Below the pieces are notes generated by a model, which saw only the letters and a list, made by a program, of their open reading frames with translations, had not been told where the DNA came from and ran no database searches. Position numbers and translations under genes: made by a program. Shown here piece after piece: positions 21,782-27,534 of a DNA stretch of 27,534 nt. Within the stretch, counting starts at the first letter, position 1; each line of letters starts with the position of its first letter. The stretch is from CAWDLX01 sp046728155. Its GTDB lineage: Bacteria > Actinomycetota > Actinomycetes > Mycobacteriales > Micromonosporaceae. The stretch lies in NCBI GenBank assembly GCA_046728155.1, contig JBKPDY010000120.1, forward strand, positions 1 through 27,534, written 5' to 3'.

Positions 21782-22903
21782 CTAGGCAAGCGCGTCACCC
21801 CAGACCTCGGCCGCCGTCTCGACGACCAGGCGCAGCTTCGCGACCTGCTCCTCGTACGTGAGCACGTTTCCCTCTACTGTGGACGAAAAGCCACACTGTG
21901 GCGAGAGGCAGAGCTGGTCCATCGGCACGTACCGGGCCGCTTCGTCGATGCGACGCTTGAGCGTGTCCTTGGACTCGAGCGCCCCCCGCTTGGTGGTGAC
22001 GAGTCCAAGGACGACCTTCTTGCCCGGCGGCACGAACCGAAGTGGGGCGAAGCCACCGGAGCGCTCGTCGTCGTACTCCAGGAAGAAGCCGTCGACCGCG
22101 AGCTCCGAGAAGAGCGCCTCGGCCACGAAGTCGTACGAACCCTCGGCCGCCCACGACGAGCGGTAGTTTCCGCGGCACATGTGTGTCGTGACCGTCAGGC
22201 CATCGGGCCGACCGTCAAGAGCGGCGTTGATCTGCTTGATGTACCGCAGGTGCTGATGGTCGGCGTCGTCGCCACGCGCCCGGAGCTCGGCCCGCTGGGC
22301 GGGGTCGTTGAGGTATGCGAGGCTGGTGTCGTCGAGTTGCAGGTAGGTACAGCCCAGCTCGGCGACCGCACGGACCTGATCGGCGTACGCCGCCGAGAGG
22401 TCGGTCCAGAACTCGTCATCGGTGGGGTAGACCGACCGGTCTATCGCGGCCGGGCCACCGCGATAGTGGACCATGGACGGCGAGGGGATGGTCAGCTTCG
22501 CGGTGACATCGGGGCCGACCGTCCGCCGCAGGAACATGTAATCCTGGCCGAAGATGGGCTCGTTCAGCCGGATCGGGGCGTGCACGCTCAAGGCCGCGGC
22601 CGTGAACTCCAGATCGCCCTGCGCGTTGTGGAACCTCACTTGGATCTTGTTAGTGGTCGGGTCGATTCCGCCGAGGCGGTAGATGAAGTCCATGTGCCAC
22701 GACGTCCGCCGGAACTCACCATCGGTGGCCGAGCGCAGCCCAACGTCACGCTGCATCGCGACGACCGCATGGATCGCCCGGTCCTCGGCGGCGCGCAGCT
22801 GATCGGCGGTCAGAGTCCCGGCCTCGGCGTCGGCGCGGGCCTTGAGCAGCTCGGATGGACGCAGCAGGCTCCCGACGTGGTCGGCCCGATACGGCGGTCT
22901 CAT
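21782..22903 (-). CDS. MetE C-domain-like methyltransferase (YxjG/YxjH family)
   Basis: A 373-residue TIM-barrel protein of the cobalamin-independent methionine synthase C-terminal type. The zinc ligands His241 and Cys243 (THMCRGN), Glu276 (FFLEYDD) and Cys337 (SPQCGFSS) are present, with RADHVGSLLRP at the N-terminus and LQLDDTSLAYLND in the middle. It lacks the N-terminal half of full MetE, so it may use a methyl donor other than 5-methyltetrahydrofolate-polyglutamate. The substrate is unknown. ATG at 22903 has AGG 8 nt upstream; a GTG one codon earlier is also possible. It is divergent from the pca operon by 121 bp and shows no functional link to it. Confidence 0.86.
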   Translation of the reverse strand: MRPPYRADHVGSLLRPSELLKARADAEAGTLTADQLRAAEDRAIHAVVAMQRDVGLRSATDGEFRRTSWHMDFIYRLGGIDPTTNKIQVRFHNAQGDLEFTAAALSVHAPIRLNEPIFGQDYMFLRRTVGPDVTAKLTIPSPSMVHYRGGPAAIDRSVYPTDDEFWTDLSAAYADQVRAVAELGCTYLQLDDTSLAYLNDPAQRAELRARGDDADHQHLRYIKQINAALDGRPDGLTVTTHMCRGNYRSSWAAEGSYDFVAEALFSELAVDGFFLEYDDERSGGFAPLRFVPPGKKVVLGLVTTKRGALESKDTLKRRIDEAARYVPMDQLCLSPQCGFSSTVEGNVLTYEEQVAKLRLVVETAAEVWGDALA

Positions 22904-22943
22904 CACACCAACCTAGAACGGGTACGCCCAGATGTCGTAGCGG

Positions 22944-22972
22944 TTGACGCGGTCCGAGCAGGTGCCTATGGT
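22944..22972 (+). promoter_or_regulatory. Promoter of the pca operon
   Basis: TTGACG (22944-22949), 17-bp spacer, TATGGT (22967-22972) is close to the sigma-70-type consensus. Transcription would start near 22979, leaving about 45 nt of leader to the pcaI start. No regulator gene is in the window, and no convincing operator was seen. Confidence 0.72.
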
Positions 22973-23024
22973 CGTTGGGTCGTATTGAGAACGTGTGTGC
23001 GTATGGCGAACATCGGGAGCACGC

Positions 23025-23840
23025 GTGGCGGAGGTGACGAGTCTCGCCGACGCCGTCGGCGCTCTGATCCACGACGGCGACATCGTGGCGCTCGAGGGCT
23101 TCACACACCTCATCCCGGTCGCGGCCGGGCACGAGATCATCAGGCAGGGCCGGCGTGACCTCACGCTGGTGCGTATGACACCCGACATCATCTACGACCA
23201 GATGATCGGGGCCGGCTGTGCCAAAACCCTCGTCTTCTCGTGGGGTGGCAACCCCGGGGTCGGCTCCTTGCACCGCTTTCGCGATGCGGTTCACAACGCC
23301 TGGCCGGCGCCGCTCCGGCTCGAGGAGCACAGCCATGCCGGCATGGCCAACCGGTACGTTGCCGGCGCGTCCGGGCTGCCCTTCGCGGTCCTGCGTGGCT
23401 ATGTCGGCACCGATCTGCCGCACCATACCCCGGGCATCGCACCGATCACCTGCCCGTTCACCGGCGAAGTGCTGACGGCGGTCGCAGCGCTGAACCCCGA
23501 TGTGACGGTCGTCCACGCCCAGCGCGCCGACCCCGCCGGCAACGTGCAGATGTGGGGTATCACGGGGGTTCAGAAGGAGGCGGTGTTGGCCGCGAAGCGC
23601 TCGTTGGCCACCGTCGAGGAGGTGGTCGAGACGCTGGATCCGCGCCCTGGCGCCGTGGTGCTTCCGTCGTTCGTACTCACCGCTGTCGCAGTAGCTCCGC
23701 GGGGTGCGTACCCGTCCTATGCGCAGGGGTACTACGACCGGGACAACGGCTACTACCGCGCCTGGGATGCGATCAGCCGCGACCGGGAGACGTTCGTCGC
23801 CTGGCTGAACGAGAATGTCCTGAGTGGAGCGACCCGGTGA
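23025..23840 (+). CDS. pcaI: 3-oxoadipate CoA-transferase, alpha subunit (CatI/PcaI)
   Basis: A 271-residue family I CoA-transferase A subunit. It closely follows the Pseudomonas CatI pattern: GDIVALEGFTHLIPVAAGHEIIRQG, RMTPDIIYDQMIGAGCAKTLVFSWGGNPGVGSLHRFRDA (quoted in parts), EEHSHAGMANRYVAGASGLPF, NCPFTGE-like TCPFTGEV, and GVQKEAVLAAKRS. With PcaJ it moves CoA from succinyl-CoA to 3-oxoadipate, the fifth step of the protocatechuate branch. The GTG at 23025 has GGGAG 6 nt upstream, better than a longer frame. It starts the pca operon. The gene ends in a GTGA overlap with pcaJ. Confidence 0.9.
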   Translation: MAEVTSLADAVGALIHDGDIVALEGFTHLIPVAAGHEIIRQGRRDLTLVRMTPDIIYDQMIGAGCAKTLVFSWGGNPGVGSLHRFRDAVHNAWPAPLRLEEHSHAGMANRYVAGASGLPFAVLRGYVGTDLPHHTPGIAPITCPFTGEVLTAVAALNPDVTVVHAQRADPAGNVQMWGITGVQKEAVLAAKRSLATVEEVVETLDPRPGAVVLPSFVLTAVAVAPRGAYPSYAQGYYDRDNGYYRAWDAISRDRETFVAWLNENVLSGATR

Positions 23841-24595
23841 GCTGGACCGCGGACGAGATGATGTGCATCGCCGCAGCGCGTGCGTTGACCGGGAGCACCT
23901 CATGCTTTGTCGGCATCGGTCTTCCCAGCCTCGCGGCGAACCTGGCCAGGCGCCTGCATAATCGTGCGCTCTCCCTCATTTACGAGTCGGGCACGATCGG
24001 TGCGAAACCGTCGACGCCGCCACTGTCCATCGGAGACGGTGAGCTCGCGACGACAGCGGACGCTGTCGTCAGCGTTCCCGAGATCTTCAACTACTGGCTG
24101 CAGCCGGGACGCGTCGACGTGGGGTTCCTCAGCGCCGCCCAGCTGGACCGGTTCGGCAACATCAACACTACGGTCATCGGGGACTATGACCATCCGTCGG
24201 TCCGGCTGCCCGGTGCCGGTGGGGCTCCCGAGATCGCGGCGTCGTGTGGCGAGGTCTTCGTCGTCGTCCGCCACGCCACCCGCGCGTTCGTGCCTCAGGT
24301 CGATTTCATCACCTCGCTCGGGTACGGCGACGGCCCCGGGTACCGCGAGCGCCTCGGCCTGCGCGGTCGCGGTCCGGTCCTCGTCATCACCGACCTCGGC
24401 CGGCTCGAGCCGGATCCATCCACATTGGAGCTGACCCTCATGGCGGTACACCCCGGCGTCGAGGTCGGTGCCGTACGGGCGGCGACCGGCTGGCCGCTCG
24501 CAGTGAGCCCGAGCCTTGTCGTCACCGAGGAGCCGACCGCCGACGAGCTGAGTATCCTGCGGGCCCTGCGCGATTCCGGAAAGGAGCGCCCATGA
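23837..24595 (+). CDS. pcaJ: 3-oxoadipate CoA-transferase, beta subunit (CatJ/PcaJ)
   Basis: A 252-residue CoA-transferase B subunit. The active-site glutamate is probably Glu50, in LIYESGTIGAKP. VGIGLPSLAANLARRLH near the N-terminus and LSAAQLDRFGNINTTVIGDYDHPSVRLPGAGG (quoted in parts) are typical of this subunit and bind CoA. It starts with GTG in a GTGA overlap with pcaI and ends in an ATGA overlap with pcaH; AAAGGAG at the end of its own coding region is the ribosome-binding site of pcaH. An open frame that extends several hundred bases upstream is antisense to or out of frame with pcaI. Confidence 0.9.
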   Translation: MSWTADEMMCIAAARALTGSTSCFVGIGLPSLAANLARRLHNRALSLIYESGTIGAKPSTPPLSIGDGELATTADAVVSVPEIFNYWLQPGRVDVGFLSAAQLDRFGNINTTVIGDYDHPSVRLPGAGGAPEIAASCGEVFVVVRHATRAFVPQVDFITSLGYGDGPGYRERLGLRGRGPVLVITDLGRLEPDPSTLELTLMAVHPGVEVGAVRAATGWPLAVSPSLVVTEEPTADELSILRALRDSGKERP

Positions 24596-25302
24596 GCGGT
24601 TACGCCCGCGACACGGAACGGGTCAACCCGCCGCTGGACTGGCCCGCGTACGGCTCGTCCCGGCGTCGGGCCCCGCACCGGGCGCCGCTGGAGATCCCGC
24701 ACACCGTCACCGAGACGACCGGACCGATGCTCGGCGAGCGCGATTTCGGCGCCCTCGACGCCGACCTGACCCGCCGGCATGCCGGTGAGCCCCTCGGGGA
24801 GCGGATCATCGTCCACGGACGGGTACTCGACGGCAGCGGGCGCCCCGTTTCCGGCACGCTGGTCGAAATCTGGCAGGCCAACGCGGCCGGACGGTACCGG
24901 CACGACCTTGATCGCCACCCCGCACCGCTGGACCCGAACTTCTCGGGCGCCGGACGCATCGTCACCGGGCCCGAAGGCCGGTACCGTTTCATCTCCATCA
25001 AGCCGGGTGCCTATCCGTGGCAGAACCACCACAACGCCTGGCGTCCGGCGCACATCCATTTCTCGGTCTTCGGCCGCGCATTTGTGCAGCGGCTCGTCAC
25101 GCAGATGTACTTCCCCGGCGATCCACTCTTGGCGTTCGATCCCATCGTCAACGCCGTCCGCGACGAGGCGGCGCGGCAGCGGATGGTCGCCGCATTCGAC
25201 CTCGACACGACCGAGGCCGATTGGGCCCTGGGGTACCGCTTCGACATCGTCCTACGTGGACCGCAGGCGACCGTCTTCGAAGAGGAGGACGACGATGGCT
25301 GA
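24592..25302 (+). CDS. pcaH: Protocatechuate 3,4-dioxygenase beta chain
   Basis: A 236-residue intradiol dioxygenase subunit that carries the catalytic Fe(III). The four ligands Tyr102 (GRYRHDL), Tyr141 (AYPWQN), His154 and His156 (PAHIHF) have exactly the spacing of the Pseudomonas enzyme (Y408, Y447, H460, H462). VLDGSGRPVSGTLVEIWQANAAG is the usual beta-sandwich opening. With PcaG it cleaves protocatechuate to 3-carboxy-cis,cis-muconate. ATG overlaps the pcaJ stop (ATGA), with AAAGGAG 5 nt upstream. It overlaps pcaG by 8 nt. The C-terminus is acidic (EEEDDDG). Confidence 0.96.
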   Translation: MSGYARDTERVNPPLDWPAYGSSRRRAPHRAPLEIPHTVTETTGPMLGERDFGALDADLTRRHAGEPLGERIIVHGRVLDGSGRPVSGTLVEIWQANAAGRYRHDLDRHPAPLDPNFSGAGRIVTGPEGRYRFISIKPGAYPWQNHHNAWRPAHIHFSVFGRAFVQRLVTQMYFPGDPLLAFDPIVNAVRDEAARQRMVAAFDLDTTEADWALGYRFDIVLRGPQATVFEEEDDDG

Positions 25303-25813
25303 GGGCGTCACGCCGTCCCAGACCGTCGGTCCGTTTTTCGCGATCGGGCTGCCCTGGCCCGACGGGCCGTTCGCGGTCGTCCCCGGCGCGACCGGCGCCA
25401 TCTGGCTACGCGGTCGCGTACTGGACGGCGATTCGGTCCCCGTCCCCGACGCGCTCATTGAGACCTGGCAGAGCACGCCGCAAGCCGCCGATGGCTTCCG
25501 TGCCTTCACCCGCTGCCCCACCGACGCCGACGGCCGATACGCCATCCGTACCCTGAAACCGGGGCCGGTACCCGGACCAGACGGTTCCACGCAGGCGCCG
25601 CACCTGGCCATGTCGGTTTTCGCGCGTGGGCTGCTCGACCGCGTCGTCACCCGGGTCTACTTCGCCGACGAGGAGCAGGCGAACGCCGAGGACCCTGTGC
25701 TCAGGACCGTAACCGAGCGTGCCGCGACGCTGGTCGCACAACCGACAGCCGATGGCTACATCTTCGACATCAAGTTGCAGGGTAGGGATGAGACGGTCTT
25801 CTTCTCCATCTGA
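25295..25813 (+). CDS. pcaG: Protocatechuate 3,4-dioxygenase alpha chain
   Basis: A 172-residue, ligand-free partner of PcaH. TPSQTVGPFFAIGLPW at the N-terminus, VLDGDSVPVPDALIETWQ and APHLAMSVFARGLLDRVVTRVYFADE are diagnostic; the Tyr and His ligands of PcaH are absent, as expected for the alpha chain. It is shorter than the ~200 residues usual in proteobacteria, mainly in the loop after ETWQ. ATG at 25295 overlaps pcaH by 8 nt (ATGGCTGA) with GAGGAG upstream. The last 26 nt overlap pcaB. Confidence 0.94.
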   Translation: MAEGVTPSQTVGPFFAIGLPWPDGPFAVVPGATGAIWLRGRVLDGDSVPVPDALIETWQSTPQAADGFRAFTRCPTDADGRYAIRTLKPGPVPGPDGSTQAPHLAMSVFARGLLDRVVTRVYFADEEQANAEDPVLRTVTERAATLVAQPTADGYIFDIKLQGRDETVFFSI

Positions 25814-26975
25814 AGCGCCGCCGCTCGGGCTCTTCGACGGCGTGCTGGCCCGTGGCGGGGCGAGGCCGGCGACCTCGGATGAGGCATGGCTCTCGGCCCT
25901 GCTGCGGGTCGAGGCGACACTGGCCCGAGTCCAGGCCGATATCGGCCTGATCCCGGCCGACGCGGCGACCGCCATCGAGTTGGCCTGCGGGTCGCTGCCG
26001 GCCTCCCTGGGCGCCCTGTCCGCCGACGCCGCCGGCTCGGGGAATCCGGTCGTGCCGCTGGTATCCGAGCTACGCGCCGCGGTTCCGGACGCCGTCGCCC
26101 CATACGTCCACAAGGGAGCGACCAGCCAAGATATTATCGATACGGCGGCGATGCTGGTGGCGAAGAACGCGGTCGGCGCGATCGTCGCAACCGCCCGGGG
26201 CGCGTCCGACGCGGCAGCGCGGTTGGCGCGCGAGCACCGCGATACGCCCATTGCGGGCCGGACCCTGCTGCGCCAGGCGTTGCCGACGACCTTCGGCCTC
26301 AAGGCGGCGGGCTGGATGGTCGCGCTCGACGAGGCCGCCGCCCGCGTGTGGGACGTACGCGAGACCCGTTTGGCCGTCCTGTTCGGCGGTGCGGCCGGTA
26401 CGCTGGCCGGGCTCGAGGGCAAGGGCATCGACGTCGTCGGCCGGCTGGCCATCGAGCTGGGCCTGGCCGAGCCGACACTGCCATGGCACACCGACCGCAC
26501 CCGGGTGGCCGAACTCGCCGGCGCCCTCGGCGGGCTGGCCGGTGTGGGCGGTAAGGTCGGCCGCGACGTCACTCTCCTCAGCCAGGACGAAGTGGACGAA
26601 GTGGCAGAGGGTTCGCCCGGCCGATCGTCTGCCATGGCACACAAACGCAACCCGGTCGCGGCCGTGAGTGCGGTCGCCTGCGCGATGCGAGCGCCGGGAC
26701 TTGTCGCGAGTCTGCTCGCGGCCATGCCACACGAGCATGAACGGGCCGCCGGCGCCTGGCAGGCCGAGTGGCTGCCGCTACGCGACCTGCTGGTCACCAC
26801 CGGCTCGGCCGTGTCGTGGCTGCAGATCTGCCTGGCCGAGCTGACGGTGGACACCGCACGGATGCGGTCTCACGTGGACAGTCTGGCCGCCCGGTTGGGC
26901 GACATGGACCTGGGCGAGAGCGCGGCTCTGGTCGACCGCGCCCTCGCCGCTCACGAGAGGGTTGGCGCCGGATGA
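25788..26975 (+). CDS. pcaB: 3-carboxy-cis,cis-muconate cycloisomerase
   Basis: A 395-residue member of the fumarase/aspartase superfamily. The N-terminus has LGLFDGVLARG, then the HKGATSQDIIDTA box (108-120) and the superfamily signature GRSSAMAHKRNP (near residue 280). It lactonises 3-carboxymuconate to 4-carboxymuconolactone, the step after PcaHG. I placed the start at ATG 25788, 26 nt inside pcaG; the first 10 residues (RRSSSPSEAPP) look unstructured, and no better start exists before the conserved LFDGVL. The gene ends in a GGATGA that opens the tandem repeat before pcaD. Confidence 0.93.
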   Translation: MRRSSSPSEAPPLGLFDGVLARGGARPATSDEAWLSALLRVEATLARVQADIGLIPADAATAIELACGSLPASLGALSADAAGSGNPVVPLVSELRAAVPDAVAPYVHKGATSQDIIDTAAMLVAKNAVGAIVATARGASDAAARLAREHRDTPIAGRTLLRQALPTTFGLKAAGWMVALDEAAARVWDVRETRLAVLFGGAAGTLAGLEGKGIDVVGRLAIELGLAEPTLPWHTDRTRVAELAGALGGLAGVGGKVGRDVTLLSQDEVDEVAEGSPGRSSAMAHKRNPVAAVSAVACAMRAPGLVASLLAAMPHEHERAAGAWQAEWLPLRDLLVTTGSAVSWLQICLAELTVDTARMRSHVDSLAARLGDMDLGESAALVDRALAAHERVGAG

Positions 26976-27037
26976 CCGAGCCGACAGCGAGCGAGCATCG
27001 CAAGGAGCGCAGCGAGCGCGGAGGCGAGGCGGGATGA
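26972..27037 (+). CDS. Repeat mini-ORF 1
   Basis: 21 codons of the first repeat unit, from the ATG overlapping the pcaB stop (ATGA) to a TGA overlapping the next unit. The product would be hydrophilic and rich in Glu, Arg, Ser and Gly (starts MTEPTASEHRKE). It could be a real coupled cistron, a spacer, or noise. No peptide function is known to me. Confidence 0.35.
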   Translation: MTEPTASEHRKERSERGGEAG

Positions 27038-27099
27038 CCGAGCCGACAGCGAGCGAGCATCGCCAGGAGCGCAGCGAGCGCGGAGGCGAGGCGGGATGA
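27034..27099 (+). CDS. Repeat mini-ORF 2
   Basis: Same 21-codon frame in unit 2, with ATGA overlaps at both ends. The single base change at 27064 turns the Lys of the other copies into Gln. Its GGAGG comes from unit 1, 9 nt before the ATG. Confidence 0.35.
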   Translation: MTEPTASEHRQERSERGGEAG

Positions 27100-27161
27100 C
27101 CGAGCCGACAGCGAGCGAGCATCGCAAGGAGCGCAGCGAGCGCGGAGGCGAGGCGGGATGA
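27096..27161 (+). CDS. Repeat mini-ORF 3
   Basis: Third copy, identical in sequence to unit 1, ending in a TGA that overlaps the pcaD ATG (27158-27161). A ribosome moving from pcaB could reinitiate at each ATGA and so reach pcaD. Confidence 0.35.
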   Translation: MTEPTASEHRKERSERGGEAG

Positions 27162-27534
27162 CCGCCGTCGAGCTTCACTACACTGTGGACGGTCCGACCG
27201 ATGCACCGGTGCTGCTGCTGGGGTCGTCGCTCGGCACCACCTCGGCGCTCTGGGACTCGCAGGTCGGGCATCTATCGCAGTGGATGCGCGTGGTGCGCTA
27301 CGACCATCGTGGTCATGGCGGCTCGCCCGTACCCACCGGGCCGTACTCGATCGGGGACCTGGGCAGCGACCTGATCGCACTGCTCGACCGGCTCGGCCTG
27401 GGGCGCGCCCACCTCGCTGGTATTTCCCTGAGCGGGATGGCTTCGATGTGGGTGGCAAGCCACGCGCCCGAGCGGGTCGACCGGCTGGCGCTGCTCTGCA
27501 CGTCGGCCCGACTCGGTCCGGCGCAGACATGGGC
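27158..27534 (+). CDS. pcaD: 3-oxoadipate enol-lactonase, N-terminal part (runs off the window)
   Basis: The first 125 codons of an alpha/beta hydrolase. VLLLGSSLGTTSALWDSQ is the oxyanion region and GISLSGM holds the nucleophilic Ser (GxSxG); RVVRYDHRGHGGSP fits this family. The enzyme hydrolyses the enol-lactone to 3-oxoadipate, after PcaB and the decarboxylase PcaC. In some actinobacteria this domain is fused with PcaC (PcaL); the window ends before that could be seen. The ATG at 27158 has GGAGG 9 nt upstream, supplied by repeat unit 3. Confidence 0.85.
   Translation, partial: MTAVELHYTVDGPTDAPVLLLGSSLGTTSALWDSQVGHLSQWMRVVRYDHRGHGGSPVPTGPYSIGDLGSDLIALLDRLGLGRAHLAGISLSGMASMWVASHAPERVDRLALLCTSARLGPAQTW

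Larger units (their letters stand above)
26971..27163 (+). repeat. Three tandem 62-bp repeats between pcaB and pcaD
   Basis: Units at 26971-27032, 27033-27094 and 27095-27156, followed by the first 7 bases of a fourth (27157-27163) inside pcaD. They are identical except for one base (C for A at 27064, unit 2). Each starts GATGACC, where TGA is the stop of the preceding frame and ATG starts the next; each ends in GGAGG, 9 bases, then the next ATGA. Because 62 is not a multiple of 3 the frame shifts at every unit, yet coupling is preserved. Partial copies lie at 7740-7807 and 13955-13972. Confidence 0.95.

Noticed and set aside
21400..21798. A 132-codon minus-strand frame after ctaA
   Set aside because: Rich in Arg, Pro and Ser, with no recognisable motif and no Shine-Dalgarno; it looks like chance.
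25719..25787. Upstream extension of pcaB into pcaG
   Set aside because: The 23 extra codons fall inside pcaG in another frame, with no conserved residues before LFDGVL.
25406..26854. A 482-codon minus-strand frame across pcaG and pcaB
   Set aside because: Ser/Ala/Arg-rich antisense shadow of two well-supported genes.
26971..27163. CRISPR array
   Set aside because: The units are head-to-tail with no spacers, and there are no cas genes.

Overview
This is high-GC (about 70%) DNA with actinobacterial gene content: AcnR beside aconitase, a sufR-led SUF operon with a Rieske ferredoxin, polyphosphate glucokinase, an actinobacterial VLRF1 release factor, and many GTG starts with ATGA/GTGA stop-start overlaps. 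The mix of families, and a dispersed GC-rich repeat that I associate from memory with Micromonosporaceae, suggest that family or a close relative. No 16S gene is present, so the placement is inference. No rRNA, tRNA, CRISPR array, transposase or integrase was seen.

Region 1 (1-9.4 kb). The 3' end of aconitase (acnA) is followed by a RIO-type kinase on the opposite strand, the TetR regulator acnR, a MerR/TipAS drug-sensing regulator, an ABC exporter, an enoyl-CoA hydratase-like gene coupled to a 76-aa helix-turn-helix protein, a GT-C-like membrane protein, and an ABC-F ATPase. From memory, acn, acnR, a small HTH gene, echA12 and an ABC-F gene also cluster in Mycobacterium tuberculosis (Rv1472-Rv1475c), so this looks like an old actinobacterial neighbourhood with added genes. 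The ABC-F gene has a possible attenuator leader.

Region 2 (9.7-13.5 kb). Housekeeping genes: a membrane-anchored neutral zinc metallopeptidase, a VLRF1-like peptidyl-tRNA hydrolase, an AlkD-type DNA glycosylase, a LysE-family exporter and polyphosphate glucokinase.

Region 3 (13.6-21.4 kb). A minus-strand SUF Fe-S assembly operon, sufR-sufB-sufD-Rieske ferredoxin-sufC-sufS-sufU-sufT, in which almost every junction is a stop-start overlap. It is divergent from ctaA (heme A synthase). A 426-bp stretch without a convincing gene follows.

Region 4 (21.8-27.5 kb). A MetE-C-like methyltransferase is divergent from a protocatechuate (beta-ketoadipate) operon, pcaI-pcaJ-pcaH-pcaG-pcaB-pcaD. The operon has a good promoter and continues past the window edge. 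PcaHG opens the protocatechuate ring, PcaB cycloisomerises the product, PcaD hydrolyses the enol-lactone and PcaIJ activates 3-oxoadipate with CoA.

The most unusual structure lies between pcaB and pcaD: three tandem 62-bp units. Each begins at an ATGA stop-start overlap, encodes a 21-codon mini-ORF, carries its own GGAGG, and ends by recreating the ATGA, so the units form a chain of coupled mini-cistrons. Pieces of the same element follow the ABC-F stop codon and the sufU stop codon. At sufU it supplies the GGAGG of sufT.
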